A stretch of DNA of 11,066 nt from CAYZJV01 sp964473245 (lineage in GTDB: Bacteria; Spirochaetota; Spirochaetia; Sphaerochaetales; Sphaerochaetaceae): assembly GCA_964473245.1 (NCBI GenBank), contig CAYYOL010000053.1:1-11066 (forward strand), given 5' to 3'. Positions 5,344 to 11,066 of this stretch are shown here, in pieces. A program made the translations under genes and the position numbers. Position 1 is the stretch's first letter, and the number at the start of each line of letters is the position of its first letter. Under the pieces are notes generated by a model, which ran no database searches, had not been told where the DNA came from, and saw nothing but the letters and a program-made list of their open reading frames with translations.

Positions 5344-6600
5344 CTATAGGAGTTTCTCCTCCATTTGCTTGAGGAAGTGGAACGTGGAGTCGCTTTCAAT
5401 GAAGGCCCATGCCTTTCCACGCTTGAGCACCAAGCCCTCGACCACCTGTTCGACCGACTGGATCCCCGAGGAGATCTTTCCATTCTCATAACTTGTGAAT
5501 GCTGTCCCATAGCGTTGCACACGACTCTCACCCGGAGGAATAGTGACGGTAGTGGGACTTTCGAGCAACGAGGGTTCTGAGATTGCTCTACCCAGACCGT
5601 TTGCGAAATGGCCGATCGAATTCTCGACGCCAAGACAGAAGGTCTGGTCGGTACCGCCCTCGTATAGTGCCCATGGGGTGAATGGTCTACCACCATACTG
5701 CATCCAGAGATTATTGAAACGGAGGGGAACCTCATTCGGCTCGACTGCTGCCGGACCGGGGAAAAAGGAGAAATAGACCATCTTGAGCCGTGGGTTGATG
5801 ACACTGCTCCAGCCGAGTCTGGCAGTTTCGGGAACTTTCCCTGTTATGAAATCGGTATACCCGATCATTCCCGGTACTTCAGAGATGTCGCACGTTCCCT
5901 CCTTCCTCAATGGAACCTTCTCAAGGTCGTCGAACTCCTTTCCGAATGCCAACCGTCCAGTTCTATCGAACTCCGAGCCCTCGGGGACAGTCATGAAGCT
6001 CTCTGCACAGAGATCGATCACACAACCTGCCTCTAGAAATGGCGAACCCACGGTATTGTGCCATGCAGCATTGGCAATCAGTGGTGTCTTTCCAGGGTTT
6101 CTGACCGTAACGCTGCTGTAGAGTACAGGATGCCCAGGAAGGACAAGGTCGATCTTCCAGGCTTCGAAGGGATAGGAGGGATCTGGGCTCCGCATAGATG
6201 AAAGTAGCCAGTTCGCTCCGATTTCGGCATCGGTCCCATACTTCACCACAGACCAGATCTCATTCGCTGTCCAACCATGCGCCTCGTGAGCAACGGAATC
6301 CACCACATGGTCGGGCCCGAAATTGGGGAAACAGAAAAAATTCCCGCCAAGAAAGTAGAGAAGATTGCTGCCATTCCAGAAATCACCGTTTCTGTCATTG
6401 CTCAGTGAAGCCTCACGCCCACGGAAAGCATACAGCGGGTGGGCATTCACTCTTCCGCCCAGCTCCGACATATTGCTCATCTCGATTACCATACCACCAC
6501 GATCTTCCAAAACCGTACGCAACGACTCGTTAGAGAGAATGGTGGCTTGCCGACCTTCCCACAACTGCAACCTCTTTACGTCCATAGGACCTCCCCTCAT
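5344..6600 (-). CDS. Galactose-mutarotase-fold (aldose epimerase-like) protein of unassigned substrate
   Basis: This 418-residue protein has no signal peptide or membrane segment. I recognise no exact family, but the pattern suits the galactose-mutarotase-like beta-sandwich: candidate catalytic His108 in AHGW, His181 in AWHNTVGSPF and Glu326 in FCLGVENS, with spacings close to the two histidines and catalytic glutamate of GalM. Other recognisable parts are GGNFFCFPNFGPD (85-97) and a C-terminal TIPPGESRVQRYGTAF, the usual late strand of such folds. It probably binds or epimerises a sugar; divergence from the alpha-galactosidase suggests galactose or a galactoside product, which is inference. 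The start is uncertain. ATG 6600 has GAGGTG upstream, but ATG 6585 directly follows AGGGGAGG, which would otherwise encode part of MRGGP; both are credible. The transcript runs towards the tRNA-Cys and could cross it in antisense. Confidence 0.72.
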   Translation of the reverse strand: MRGGPMDVKRLQLWEGRQATILSNESLRTVLEDRGGMVIEMSNMSELGGRVNAHPLYAFRGREASLSNDRNGDFWNGSNLLYFLGGNFFCFPNFGPDHVVDSVAHEAHGWTANEIWSVVKYGTDAEIGANWLLSSMRSPDPSYPFEAWKIDLVLPGHPVLYSSVTVRNPGKTPLIANAAWHNTVGSPFLEAGCVIDLCAESFMTVPEGSEFDRTGRLAFGKEFDDLEKVPLRKEGTCDISEVPGMIGYTDFITGKVPETARLGWSSVINPRLKMVYFSFFPGPAAVEPNEVPLRFNNLWMQYGGRPFTPWALYEGGTDQTFCLGVENSIGHFANGLGRAISEPSLLESPTTVTIPPGESRVQRYGTAFTSYENGKISSGIQSVEQVVEGLVLKRGKAWAFIESDSTFHFLKQMEEKLL

Positions 6601-6736
6601 GTATCCACCTCTGGCCTCATCTAAAAAAACCCCAACAGCAGGGTGTAAAATCGGTCAGAGCAGGCTATACTATACAGCATCATGATACTACCACGGAAAA
6701 ACGGCATTCACAACTCTCAGTCATCAGGAGAACGCG
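6601..6736. promoter_or_regulatory. Divergent intergenic regulatory region of mutarotase-like and alpha-galactosidase genes
   Basis: These 136 bases must carry both promoters. I see TATACT (6666-6671) as a possible plus-strand -10 box and its overlapping complement TATAGT as a minus-strand one. Neither has a good -35 at 16-18 bases, which suggests activator dependence or another sigma. The alpha-galactosidase ribosome-binding site AGGAG lies six bases before its ATG. A run of seven Ts on the minus strand (6629-6623) precedes the mutarotase-like gene. Confidence 0.5.
6676..6689. promoter_or_regulatory. Imperfect 14-bp palindrome, operator candidate for the galactoside locus
   Basis: AGCATCATGATACT is an inverted repeat with one non-Watson-Crick pair, starting five bases after the candidate plus-strand -10 box. 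It shares the central ATCATGAT with the perfect palindrome at 5036-5049. Its placement between divergent genes suits a shared operator, but the half-site is short. Confidence 0.35.
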
Positions 6737-9088
6737 ATGATACATGAAAAGAATCTGGTGTTCACGCTCCACACTGCGTGGACCACCTACATGTTCAGGG
6801 TGAATGAGACCCATCACCTAGAACACCTCTACTACGGTAGGCGAATACGAACGACCGAACATATAGAACCTCTCTACGACAAGCATACCATCCCAACTGG
6901 AAACGCAGTTGCCTATGATGAAGAACATCCAACTCTCACACTGGACAATATCTGTCTTGAGTATTCGGGATACGGGAAGGGAGATTTCCGAGAACCGCCC
7001 CTGTTGTTCTCAAAGAATACTGGTGATCGAGTAGCAGACTTTCTCTATAAGGAACATCGCATACTGAAAGGAAAGCCTCGGTCATTCTCAGGCTTACCAG
7101 AATCGTACGGAGACAAGAATCAGTGCACCACCCTTGTCGTGGTACTCCTGGAAAAGTCGAGCGCGATTCGCCTTGAACTCTACTACTCCACCTTTGATCA
7201 TGCCGATGTGATTACGAGGAGGGCGGCTCTCACCAACGACTCCGGTGAGTCGTTGGACATTCAGCGATTCTCCAGTATGCAGCTCGATCTGCATACCAGT
7301 GCATACAATCTCGTCACCTTCGATGGTGCCTGGGCACGGGAACGGTATCGAACGGTGCAACCGCTCCGTCCTGGAATTCACGTGAACGACTCGAAGACCG
7401 GGACGAGCTCCGCTCGACATAACCCCTGTATCTTCCTCGTGTCCGATCCAAACGATGATGGTCATGGGGATTGCTTTGGCTGCAACCTGATCTATAGTGG
7501 AGACCATGCGCAAAGTGTGGAGGTCACCCCATACGGGAAGGTGAGAATGCTCACCGGTTTGAATCCTGCCACATTCAGATGGCAGCTCAACGCAGGAGAG
7601 AAGTTGCACACCCCCGAAGCGATTCTCACCTACTCCCACGAGGGGATGAACGGTGCGGGGTTGAACTTCCATAGATTCATAAATGGGAACATCGTTCGAG
7701 GAAGCTGGAAGTATCATCAACGTCCGATTCTCGTGAACAACTGGGAAGCTACCTACTTCAACTTCTCCGAGCAGAGTCTCCTCGAAATCGCAAAGAGTGC
7801 AGCGAAGCTCGGGGTCGAACTCTTCGTGCTCGATGATGGGTGGTTTGGGAGCAGGGAGGACGATACCACCAGCCTTGGAGATTGGACGGTAAACACGAAG
7901 AAACTGCCGAATGGCCTTGCCAGTCTTTCGAAGAAGATCCATGGCATGGGGATGCTTTTCGGTCTCTGGTGTGAACCGGAGATGGTGAGCCGAAAGAGTC
8001 AGCTCTTCCGCGAACACCCAGATTGGATGGTCTCGGTACCCGACAGAAACCCTTCTCCAGGGAGAAATCAGTACCTGCTCGATCTCACCAGAGAAGATGT
8101 CCGAGCATATCTATTCGACTCGCTATCCACCATTTGGCGCCTCGCCAATGTTGATTATGTGAAGTGGGACATGAATCGCATGTTCAGTGACATGCACAGC
8201 AACGAGGCCCGTTTCAGGCAGGACGAGTTCAATCACCGATACATGTTGGGTCTCTACGCACTGATTGAGCGGTTCATCGAAGCATTCCCGAACATTCTAT
8301 TCGAATCCTGCGCCTCAGGAGGGAACAGATTCGATCTTGGTATGCTCTGCTATATGCCACAGGCGTGGACAAGTGATAATACCGACCCACTCTCCCGTAT
8401 GCATATACAGGAGGGGACAAGTTGCGGTTACCCACTCTCTGCCATGGGATCTCACGTATCGGGATCTCCGAACCATCAGACACTCCGAGTCTCTCATCTC
8501 GAGTCGCGTTTCAATGTAGCCGCGTTCGGAAACCTCGGATACGAGATGGACCTCTCCCAGCTTTCGACACATGAAAAGGATATCATCAGGAGTCAGATCG
8601 AATTCTACAAGGTGCACCGATCTCTCCTCCAATATGGGGAACTGTTCAGACTGAAAAGTATCTCACGGGGAAATCAGGCCATCTGGGCAGTCTCGAATCC
8701 CGATCGAACTGAGATGCTCGTACTCTACTTCCAGACCCTGAACGAGGCGAACCCTCCTGCCGACATACTCCGAATCCCGATAGTGGATCCCGATCTCACC
8801 TACGCGGTGACTCCCAGGAGGGAACATGTGGCCATACGGTCGTTCGGTTCTCTTGTGAACATGATCAGTCCGATTCGCATAAAGAACGATGGAACATTGC
8901 AGAGAATAGTCGAAGAGACGATCCATCTCGAAAGCGAACTCGAGTACTACATTGTCGAAGGAGACATACTGGCCTATCATGGAGTTCTCCTTAATCAGCA
9001 ATTCGGAGGAACCGGGTACGATAAAGAGACTCGTGTTCTCGGCGATTTTGGATCGAGAATCTATCACATCAAGGCCTTGAAGCGATAA
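6737..9088 (+). CDS. Alpha-galactosidase, glycoside hydrolase family 36
   Basis: This 783-residue enzyme hydrolyses terminal alpha-1,6-galactose from melibiose, raffinose and related sugars by a retaining mechanism. Order: N-terminal beta-supersandwich (about 1-330), TIM barrel (about 331-640), C-terminal beta-sandwich. Landmarks: NNWEATYFNF (Trp336), VLDDGWFG (Asp366, Asp367), GLWCEPEMVS, the nucleophile Asp478 in VKWDMNR, SCASGGNRFDLGML (Cys525) and the acid/base Asp547 in WTSDNTD. From memory, these positions are nearly the same as in the characterised AgaA/RafA-type enzymes. It is somewhat longer than the usual 720-750 residues, with the extra length in the C-terminal part, though GDFGSRIYHIK is a normal end. 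No signal peptide, so it is cytoplasmic and depends on an importer not seen here. AGGAG lies six bases before the ATG. It is divergent from the mutarotase-like gene. Confidence 0.96.
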   Translation: MIHEKNLVFTLHTAWTTYMFRVNETHHLEHLYYGRRIRTTEHIEPLYDKHTIPTGNAVAYDEEHPTLTLDNICLEYSGYGKGDFREPPLLFSKNTGDRVADFLYKEHRILKGKPRSFSGLPESYGDKNQCTTLVVVLLEKSSAIRLELYYSTFDHADVITRRAALTNDSGESLDIQRFSSMQLDLHTSAYNLVTFDGAWARERYRTVQPLRPGIHVNDSKTGTSSARHNPCIFLVSDPNDDGHGDCFGCNLIYSGDHAQSVEVTPYGKVRMLTGLNPATFRWQLNAGEKLHTPEAILTYSHEGMNGAGLNFHRFINGNIVRGSWKYHQRPILVNNWEATYFNFSEQSLLEIAKSAAKLGVELFVLDDGWFGSREDDTTSLGDWTVNTKKLPNGLASLSKKIHGMGMLFGLWCEPEMVSRKSQLFREHPDWMVSVPDRNPSPGRNQYLLDLTREDVRAYLFDSLSTIWRLANVDYVKWDMNRMFSDMHSNEARFRQDEFNHRYMLGLYALIERFIEAFPNILFESCASGGNRFDLGMLCYMPQAWTSDNTDPLSRMHIQEGTSCGYPLSAMGSHVSGSPNHQTLRVSHLESRFNVAAFGNLGYEMDLSQLSTHEKDIIRSQIEFYKVHRSLLQYGELFRLKSISRGNQAIWAVSNPDRTEMLVLYFQTLNEANPPADILRIPIVDPDLTYAVTPRREHVAIRSFGSLVNMISPIRIKNDGTLQRIVEETIHLESELEYYIVEGDILAYHGVLLNQQFGGTGYDKETRVLGDFGSRIYHIKALKR

Positions 9089-9131
9089 CGTCTCTATTGA
9101 TTAGGTAGTGAGTCATGGGTATAGTGAAGGC

Positions 9132-9644
9132 ATGGATTCCTCAATAGACTGTCATATCATGGTGGTTCCCCTCGGAGATCAGAGAAAGCCTCACGAGCTC
9201 CACTCGCTGCTTGACTGCATAGCCATTCGAGAGAGTGTGTTCATCGACGAGCAACAGGTTCCGATCGAAATCGAACAGGATGGAAAAGATGGCGAAAGTG
9301 GTCATGTGCTCCTCTGGTGTGAGGGTGTCCCGGTGGGAACGCTCCGATTCAGGATCACTGAGGATGGTGTGAAGCTGGAGAGAATCGCGATCCTGAAGAG
9401 ATATCGTGGCCGACACCTCGGAAAGTTACTTATCAGAGAGGGCGTGCGCGCCATTCGGATGAACGACCTTAATCAGACAATCTATATCCATGCCCAGAAG
9501 CACGCATCCCCATTCTATCGGTCCTTGGGCTTTGCGGAGACCGGAGAAGAGTCCGTCGAGGCCGGAATTCCCCATTGTACCATGCTTCTATCACCCGAGC
9601 AGGAGTCTCTCCTATTCGAAACCGATGTGCACGTGATCTCCTGA
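9132..9644 (+). CDS. GNAT-family N-acetyltransferase (YjcF/ElaA-like)
   Basis: This protein of about 170 residues carries the small GNAT fold that moves an acetyl group from acetyl-CoA to an amine. The N-terminal IRESVFIDEQQVP is typical of YjcF/ElaA-like members; EGVPVGTLRFRI forms the central strands; ERIAILKRYRGRHLGKLLI contains the acetyl-CoA pyrophosphate loop (consensus Q/RxxGxG/A); IHAQKHASPFYRSLGF is the usual C-terminal motif. The substrate cannot be predicted. The start is uncertain: ATG 9132 has GAAGG only one base away, while GTG 9108 in the same frame has AGG only two bases away. It follows the alpha-galactosidase by 43 bases (19 if GTG is used) with no terminator between, so it may be a read-through passenger of that transcript. 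It ends 18 bases from the convergent lipoprotein gene, and I see no hairpin there. Confidence 0.88.
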   Translation: MDSSIDCHIMVVPLGDQRKPHELHSLLDCIAIRESVFIDEQQVPIEIEQDGKDGESGHVLLWCEGVPVGTLRFRITEDGVKLERIAILKRYRGRHLGKLLIREGVRAIRMNDLNQTIYIHAQKHASPFYRSLGFAETGEESVEAGIPHCTMLLSPEQESLLFETDVHVIS

Positions 9645-9662
9645 ACAAGGAATTCGAAGACT

Positions 9663-10391
9663 TTACAGCAACTCGAACACTACTGATACGCTACTTGAGA
9701 TGGTGAGCTCTCCAGTGGGTAGCTCAGTTGGCGCTGCACTCTCCATCATCATCATGGTATCGGCTTTCATCGCGGGACTCCGTGCATACTGCGAATCACT
9801 TGCAGAGTAGTCCGACACGGAGAGCGGATTTCCCAGCTTCATCCCAGAGGCCTCAGCATAATCTGTAGCTTTCTGGATGGCCTTCTCCATGGCAAGCTTT
9901 CTGCTCTCCACGTACTCTTCCGATGTGTCGGCTTTCCTGAACTGAATGGATCCAATCGAGATATTGCTCACAGTTCCCAATACATCCATGAGGGCCGAAA
10001 GGGTGGTCGCGTCGTCTTCGATACCTCTCACGGTCACATGCAGGGACTGCCTTACCCGTTGTCCGATCAGAACCTGCTCGTTATCTCGCCATCGATACTC
10101 GGGAGAGAAACTGAGAGCTGTGGTGGCAACATCCTTCGCTTCCACGCCAGCTTCGCGAATCATCACCAGTAGCTTACCCACTTTCTCATTGGTCATCCTC
10201 TGCGCCTCCCCAGTTGTTTCGGCAATTTCCGAAACGGTCACTGAGAACGAAGCGATATCCGGCGTTACGGTGACCATTCCCGAGCCCTGTACCGAGACAG
10301 TTCTACTCTGCTCCATGAGCGAAGCACTCGCGCAACCGCTTAGCACGAGTAGTCCAATCAACGCTAGTGCGATCGGTGCAATTCTTTTCAT
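9663..10391 (-). CDS. SIMPL (DUF541) domain lipoprotein
   Basis: The 242-residue product begins with a lipoprotein signal: MKR, a hydrophobic stretch and the lipobox LSGC with Cys20, followed by Ala. It should be lipid-anchored outside the cytoplasmic membrane. The rest is a SIMPL/DUF541 domain: VSVQGSGMVTVTPDIASFSVTVS (about 32-54), the SPEYRW segment, then VRQSLHVTVRGIEDDATTLSALMD, IQFRKADTSE and the helical RKLAMEKAIQKATDYAEASGMKLGNPLSVSDYS, ending in a strand VSVVFELL. Related proteins such as YggE and BP26 are periplasmic or outer-membrane associated; the biochemical role is not settled. A methionine-rich MMMM segment occurs at about 212-215 in a variable loop. AGGAGG lies directly upstream, overlapping the end of the Nudix gene 8 bases away, so the two are cotranscribed. 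Confidence 0.93.
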   Translation of the reverse strand: MKRIAPIALALIGLLVLSGCASASLMEQSRTVSVQGSGMVTVTPDIASFSVTVSEIAETTGEAQRMTNEKVGKLLVMIREAGVEAKDVATTALSFSPEYRWRDNEQVLIGQRVRQSLHVTVRGIEDDATTLSALMDVLGTVSNISIGSIQFRKADTSEEYVESRKLAMEKAIQKATDYAEASGMKLGNPLSVSDYSASDSQYARSPAMKADTMMMMESAAPTELPTGELTISSSVSVVFELL

Positions 10392-10399
10392 GTCTCCTC

Positions 10400-10984
10400 C
10401 TACTGCAGAATGTCGGGTCTTTTCTGCGCAAATCGCAGGAAAAAGGCCTGCGCTATCATCATGATTCCATTGTCGTAGGTTCCGGTTCCCATGGATGCAA
10501 TGACTTCATGCACCGGAATGGCAAGGATATCCAGTTGTTCATTCTTGTCGAGCTGCTGATTCCCCACCCTCGTTACCCCCTCGACGAAGTAGAACCACAC
10601 TCGGTTGTTCATGAAGGCGGGATTCGGGGATACCGAACCAAGCTCATACACCCCGTCCACGGGCTTGCACCCGGTCTCCTCAAGCAACTCTCTCAGTGCA
10701 GCATCCATGGGAGACTCTCCAGGGTCGACCGTTCCGGCGGGAAACTCGATCGTCACCGAATCGCTGCCGTGGCGGTACTGGCGCACCATGAGAAACGACG
10801 GTGTCCCCTGCTCATCTCGGAACCAGGGAATGACCGTAGCCCAAAGTGGAGCGTTTATTTCGATGAACTCTCCCTCTCTTCCATCTGTGGAGGACCTCCG
10901 CACCTTTCTAACATCGAATATCGGTCCATCGAAAACCTTCTCCTTTTCGATGGTTCTCCAAGTCAGTCGTTCTTTGTCGGTCAT
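10400..10984 (-). CDS. Nudix hydrolase, ADP-ribose pyrophosphatase-like
   Basis: The 194-residue cytoplasmic protein has a complete Nudix box, Gly84-x5-Glu90-x7-Arg98-Glu99-x2-Glu102-Glu103-x-Gly105, the metal-binding helix that cleaves nucleoside diphosphate-X bonds. The preceding TIEFPAGTVDPGE, the early FDGPIFDVRKVR and a SPNPAFMNN segment about 15 residues past the box resemble ADP-ribose pyrophosphatases, so ADP-ribose or a similar nucleotide sugar is the best substrate guess, not certain. The start at ATG 10984 is supported by AGGAGA six bases upstream; the frame stays open to the right edge, but the upstream codons overlap another likely gene end. It lies 8 bases before the SIMPL lipoprotein gene in one operon; no functional link between the two products is evident. 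Confidence 0.93.
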   Translation of the reverse strand: MTDKERLTWRTIEKEKVFDGPIFDVRKVRRSSTDGREGEFIEINAPLWATVIPWFRDEQGTPSFLMVRQYRHGSDSVTIEFPAGTVDPGESPMDAALRELLEETGCKPVDGVYELGSVSPNPAFMNNRVWFYFVEGVTRVGNQQLDKNEQLDILAIPVHEVIASMGTGTYDNGIMMIAQAFFLRFAQKRPDILQ

Positions 10985-10995
10985 GCAAAGGTCTC

Positions 10996-11066
10996 CTATC
11001 GTGGTATTGGTAGTTGAACCGTAGCGGTTTTCACCCTGGGCCCTTCCACTGAACTGTAGTGAGAGT
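10996..11066 (-). CDS. Probable C-terminal fragment of an unidentified upstream gene
   Basis: A minus-strand frame open from the right edge ends with TAG at 10998-10996. Its 22 visible residues (HYSSVEGPRVKTATVQLPIPR and one more) look protein-like. The stop overlaps the ribosome-binding site of the Nudix gene, a spacing typical of operons. The other open frame here would extend the Nudix protein N-terminally, which its good ribosome-binding site argues against. Too little is visible to name a family. Confidence 0.4.
   Translation of the reverse strand, partial: SHYSSVEGPRVKTATVQLPIPR

Noticed and set aside
6623..6645. Attenuator-like CACCC-loop-GGGG followed by seven Ts on the minus strand before the mutarotase-like gene.
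   Set aside because: Only three or four base pairs can form, too weak for a convincing terminator, and no alternative antiterminator structure is visible.
7094..8017. Minus-strand open frame of 307 codons inside the alpha-galactosidase.
   Set aside because: The plus strand carries conserved GH36 motifs across the same span. The antisense translation shows no domain or ribosome-binding site.
10367..11024. Plus-strand frames opposite the Nudix gene.
   Set aside because: The minus strand carries a full Nudix box and a good ribosome-binding site; the plus-strand frames have no family features.
1..11066. CRISPR array, insertion sequence, phage genes, or toxin-antitoxin and defence modules.
   Set aside because: On reading both strands I saw no regularly spaced repeats, transposase or integrase motifs, terminal inverted repeats, or small gene pairs of toxin-antitoxin type.

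Overview
The window looks like an ordinary bacterial chromosomal segment. Base composition is balanced, genes are tightly packed, ribosome-binding sites are of the GGAGG type, sigma70-type promoters are present, and terminators are short and Rho-independent. No genus-specific marker is present. The mix of a Cache/EAL signalling protein, a cytoplasmic GH36 alpha-galactosidase and a short malic enzyme would fit an anaerobic saccharolytic bacterium, perhaps a free-living spirochaete or a Firmicute. That assignment is an impression only.

Layout. Positions 1-1676 (minus) hold the N-terminal part of a membrane Cache / degenerate-GGDEF / EAL protein that runs off the left edge. Positions 1703-5094 (minus) form one clear transcription unit. 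It starts at a consensus promoter (5066-5094) surrounded by operator-like repeats, continues through a DeoR-family repressor (about 5016-4216), a type-2 malate/lactate dehydrogenase (4216-3089, stop and start overlapping as TAATG) and a malic enzyme (3055-1769), and ends at a strong terminator (1703-1741). Positions 5162-5316 (plus) are a self-contained tRNA-Cys(GCA) unit with its own promoter and terminator.

Positions 5344-6600 (minus) and 6737-9088 (plus) are divergent: a galactose-mutarotase-fold protein and a GH36 alpha-galactosidase, probably a galactoside-use pair. A GNAT acetyltransferase follows (about 9132-9644, plus). Converging on it from the right are a Nudix hydrolase (10984-10400) and a SIMPL-domain lipoprotein (10391-9663), both minus. 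A likely C-terminal fragment of another minus-strand gene lies at 10996-11066.

How the genes fit together. The two malate-active enzymes share one transcript under a regulator family that normally senses phosphorylated sugars, which suggests sugar-responsive control of a malate/pyruvate node. The alpha-galactosidase has no signal peptide, so alpha-galactosides would be imported and cleaved in the cytoplasm, with the mutarotase-like protein acting on a released or related sugar. I did not find a defence system, mobile element, CRISPR array or clearly novel multi-gene system. The most interesting signals are regulatory: the operator architecture of the DeoR operon, a palindrome core shared with the galactoside locus, and the repeats and terminators around tRNA-Cys.
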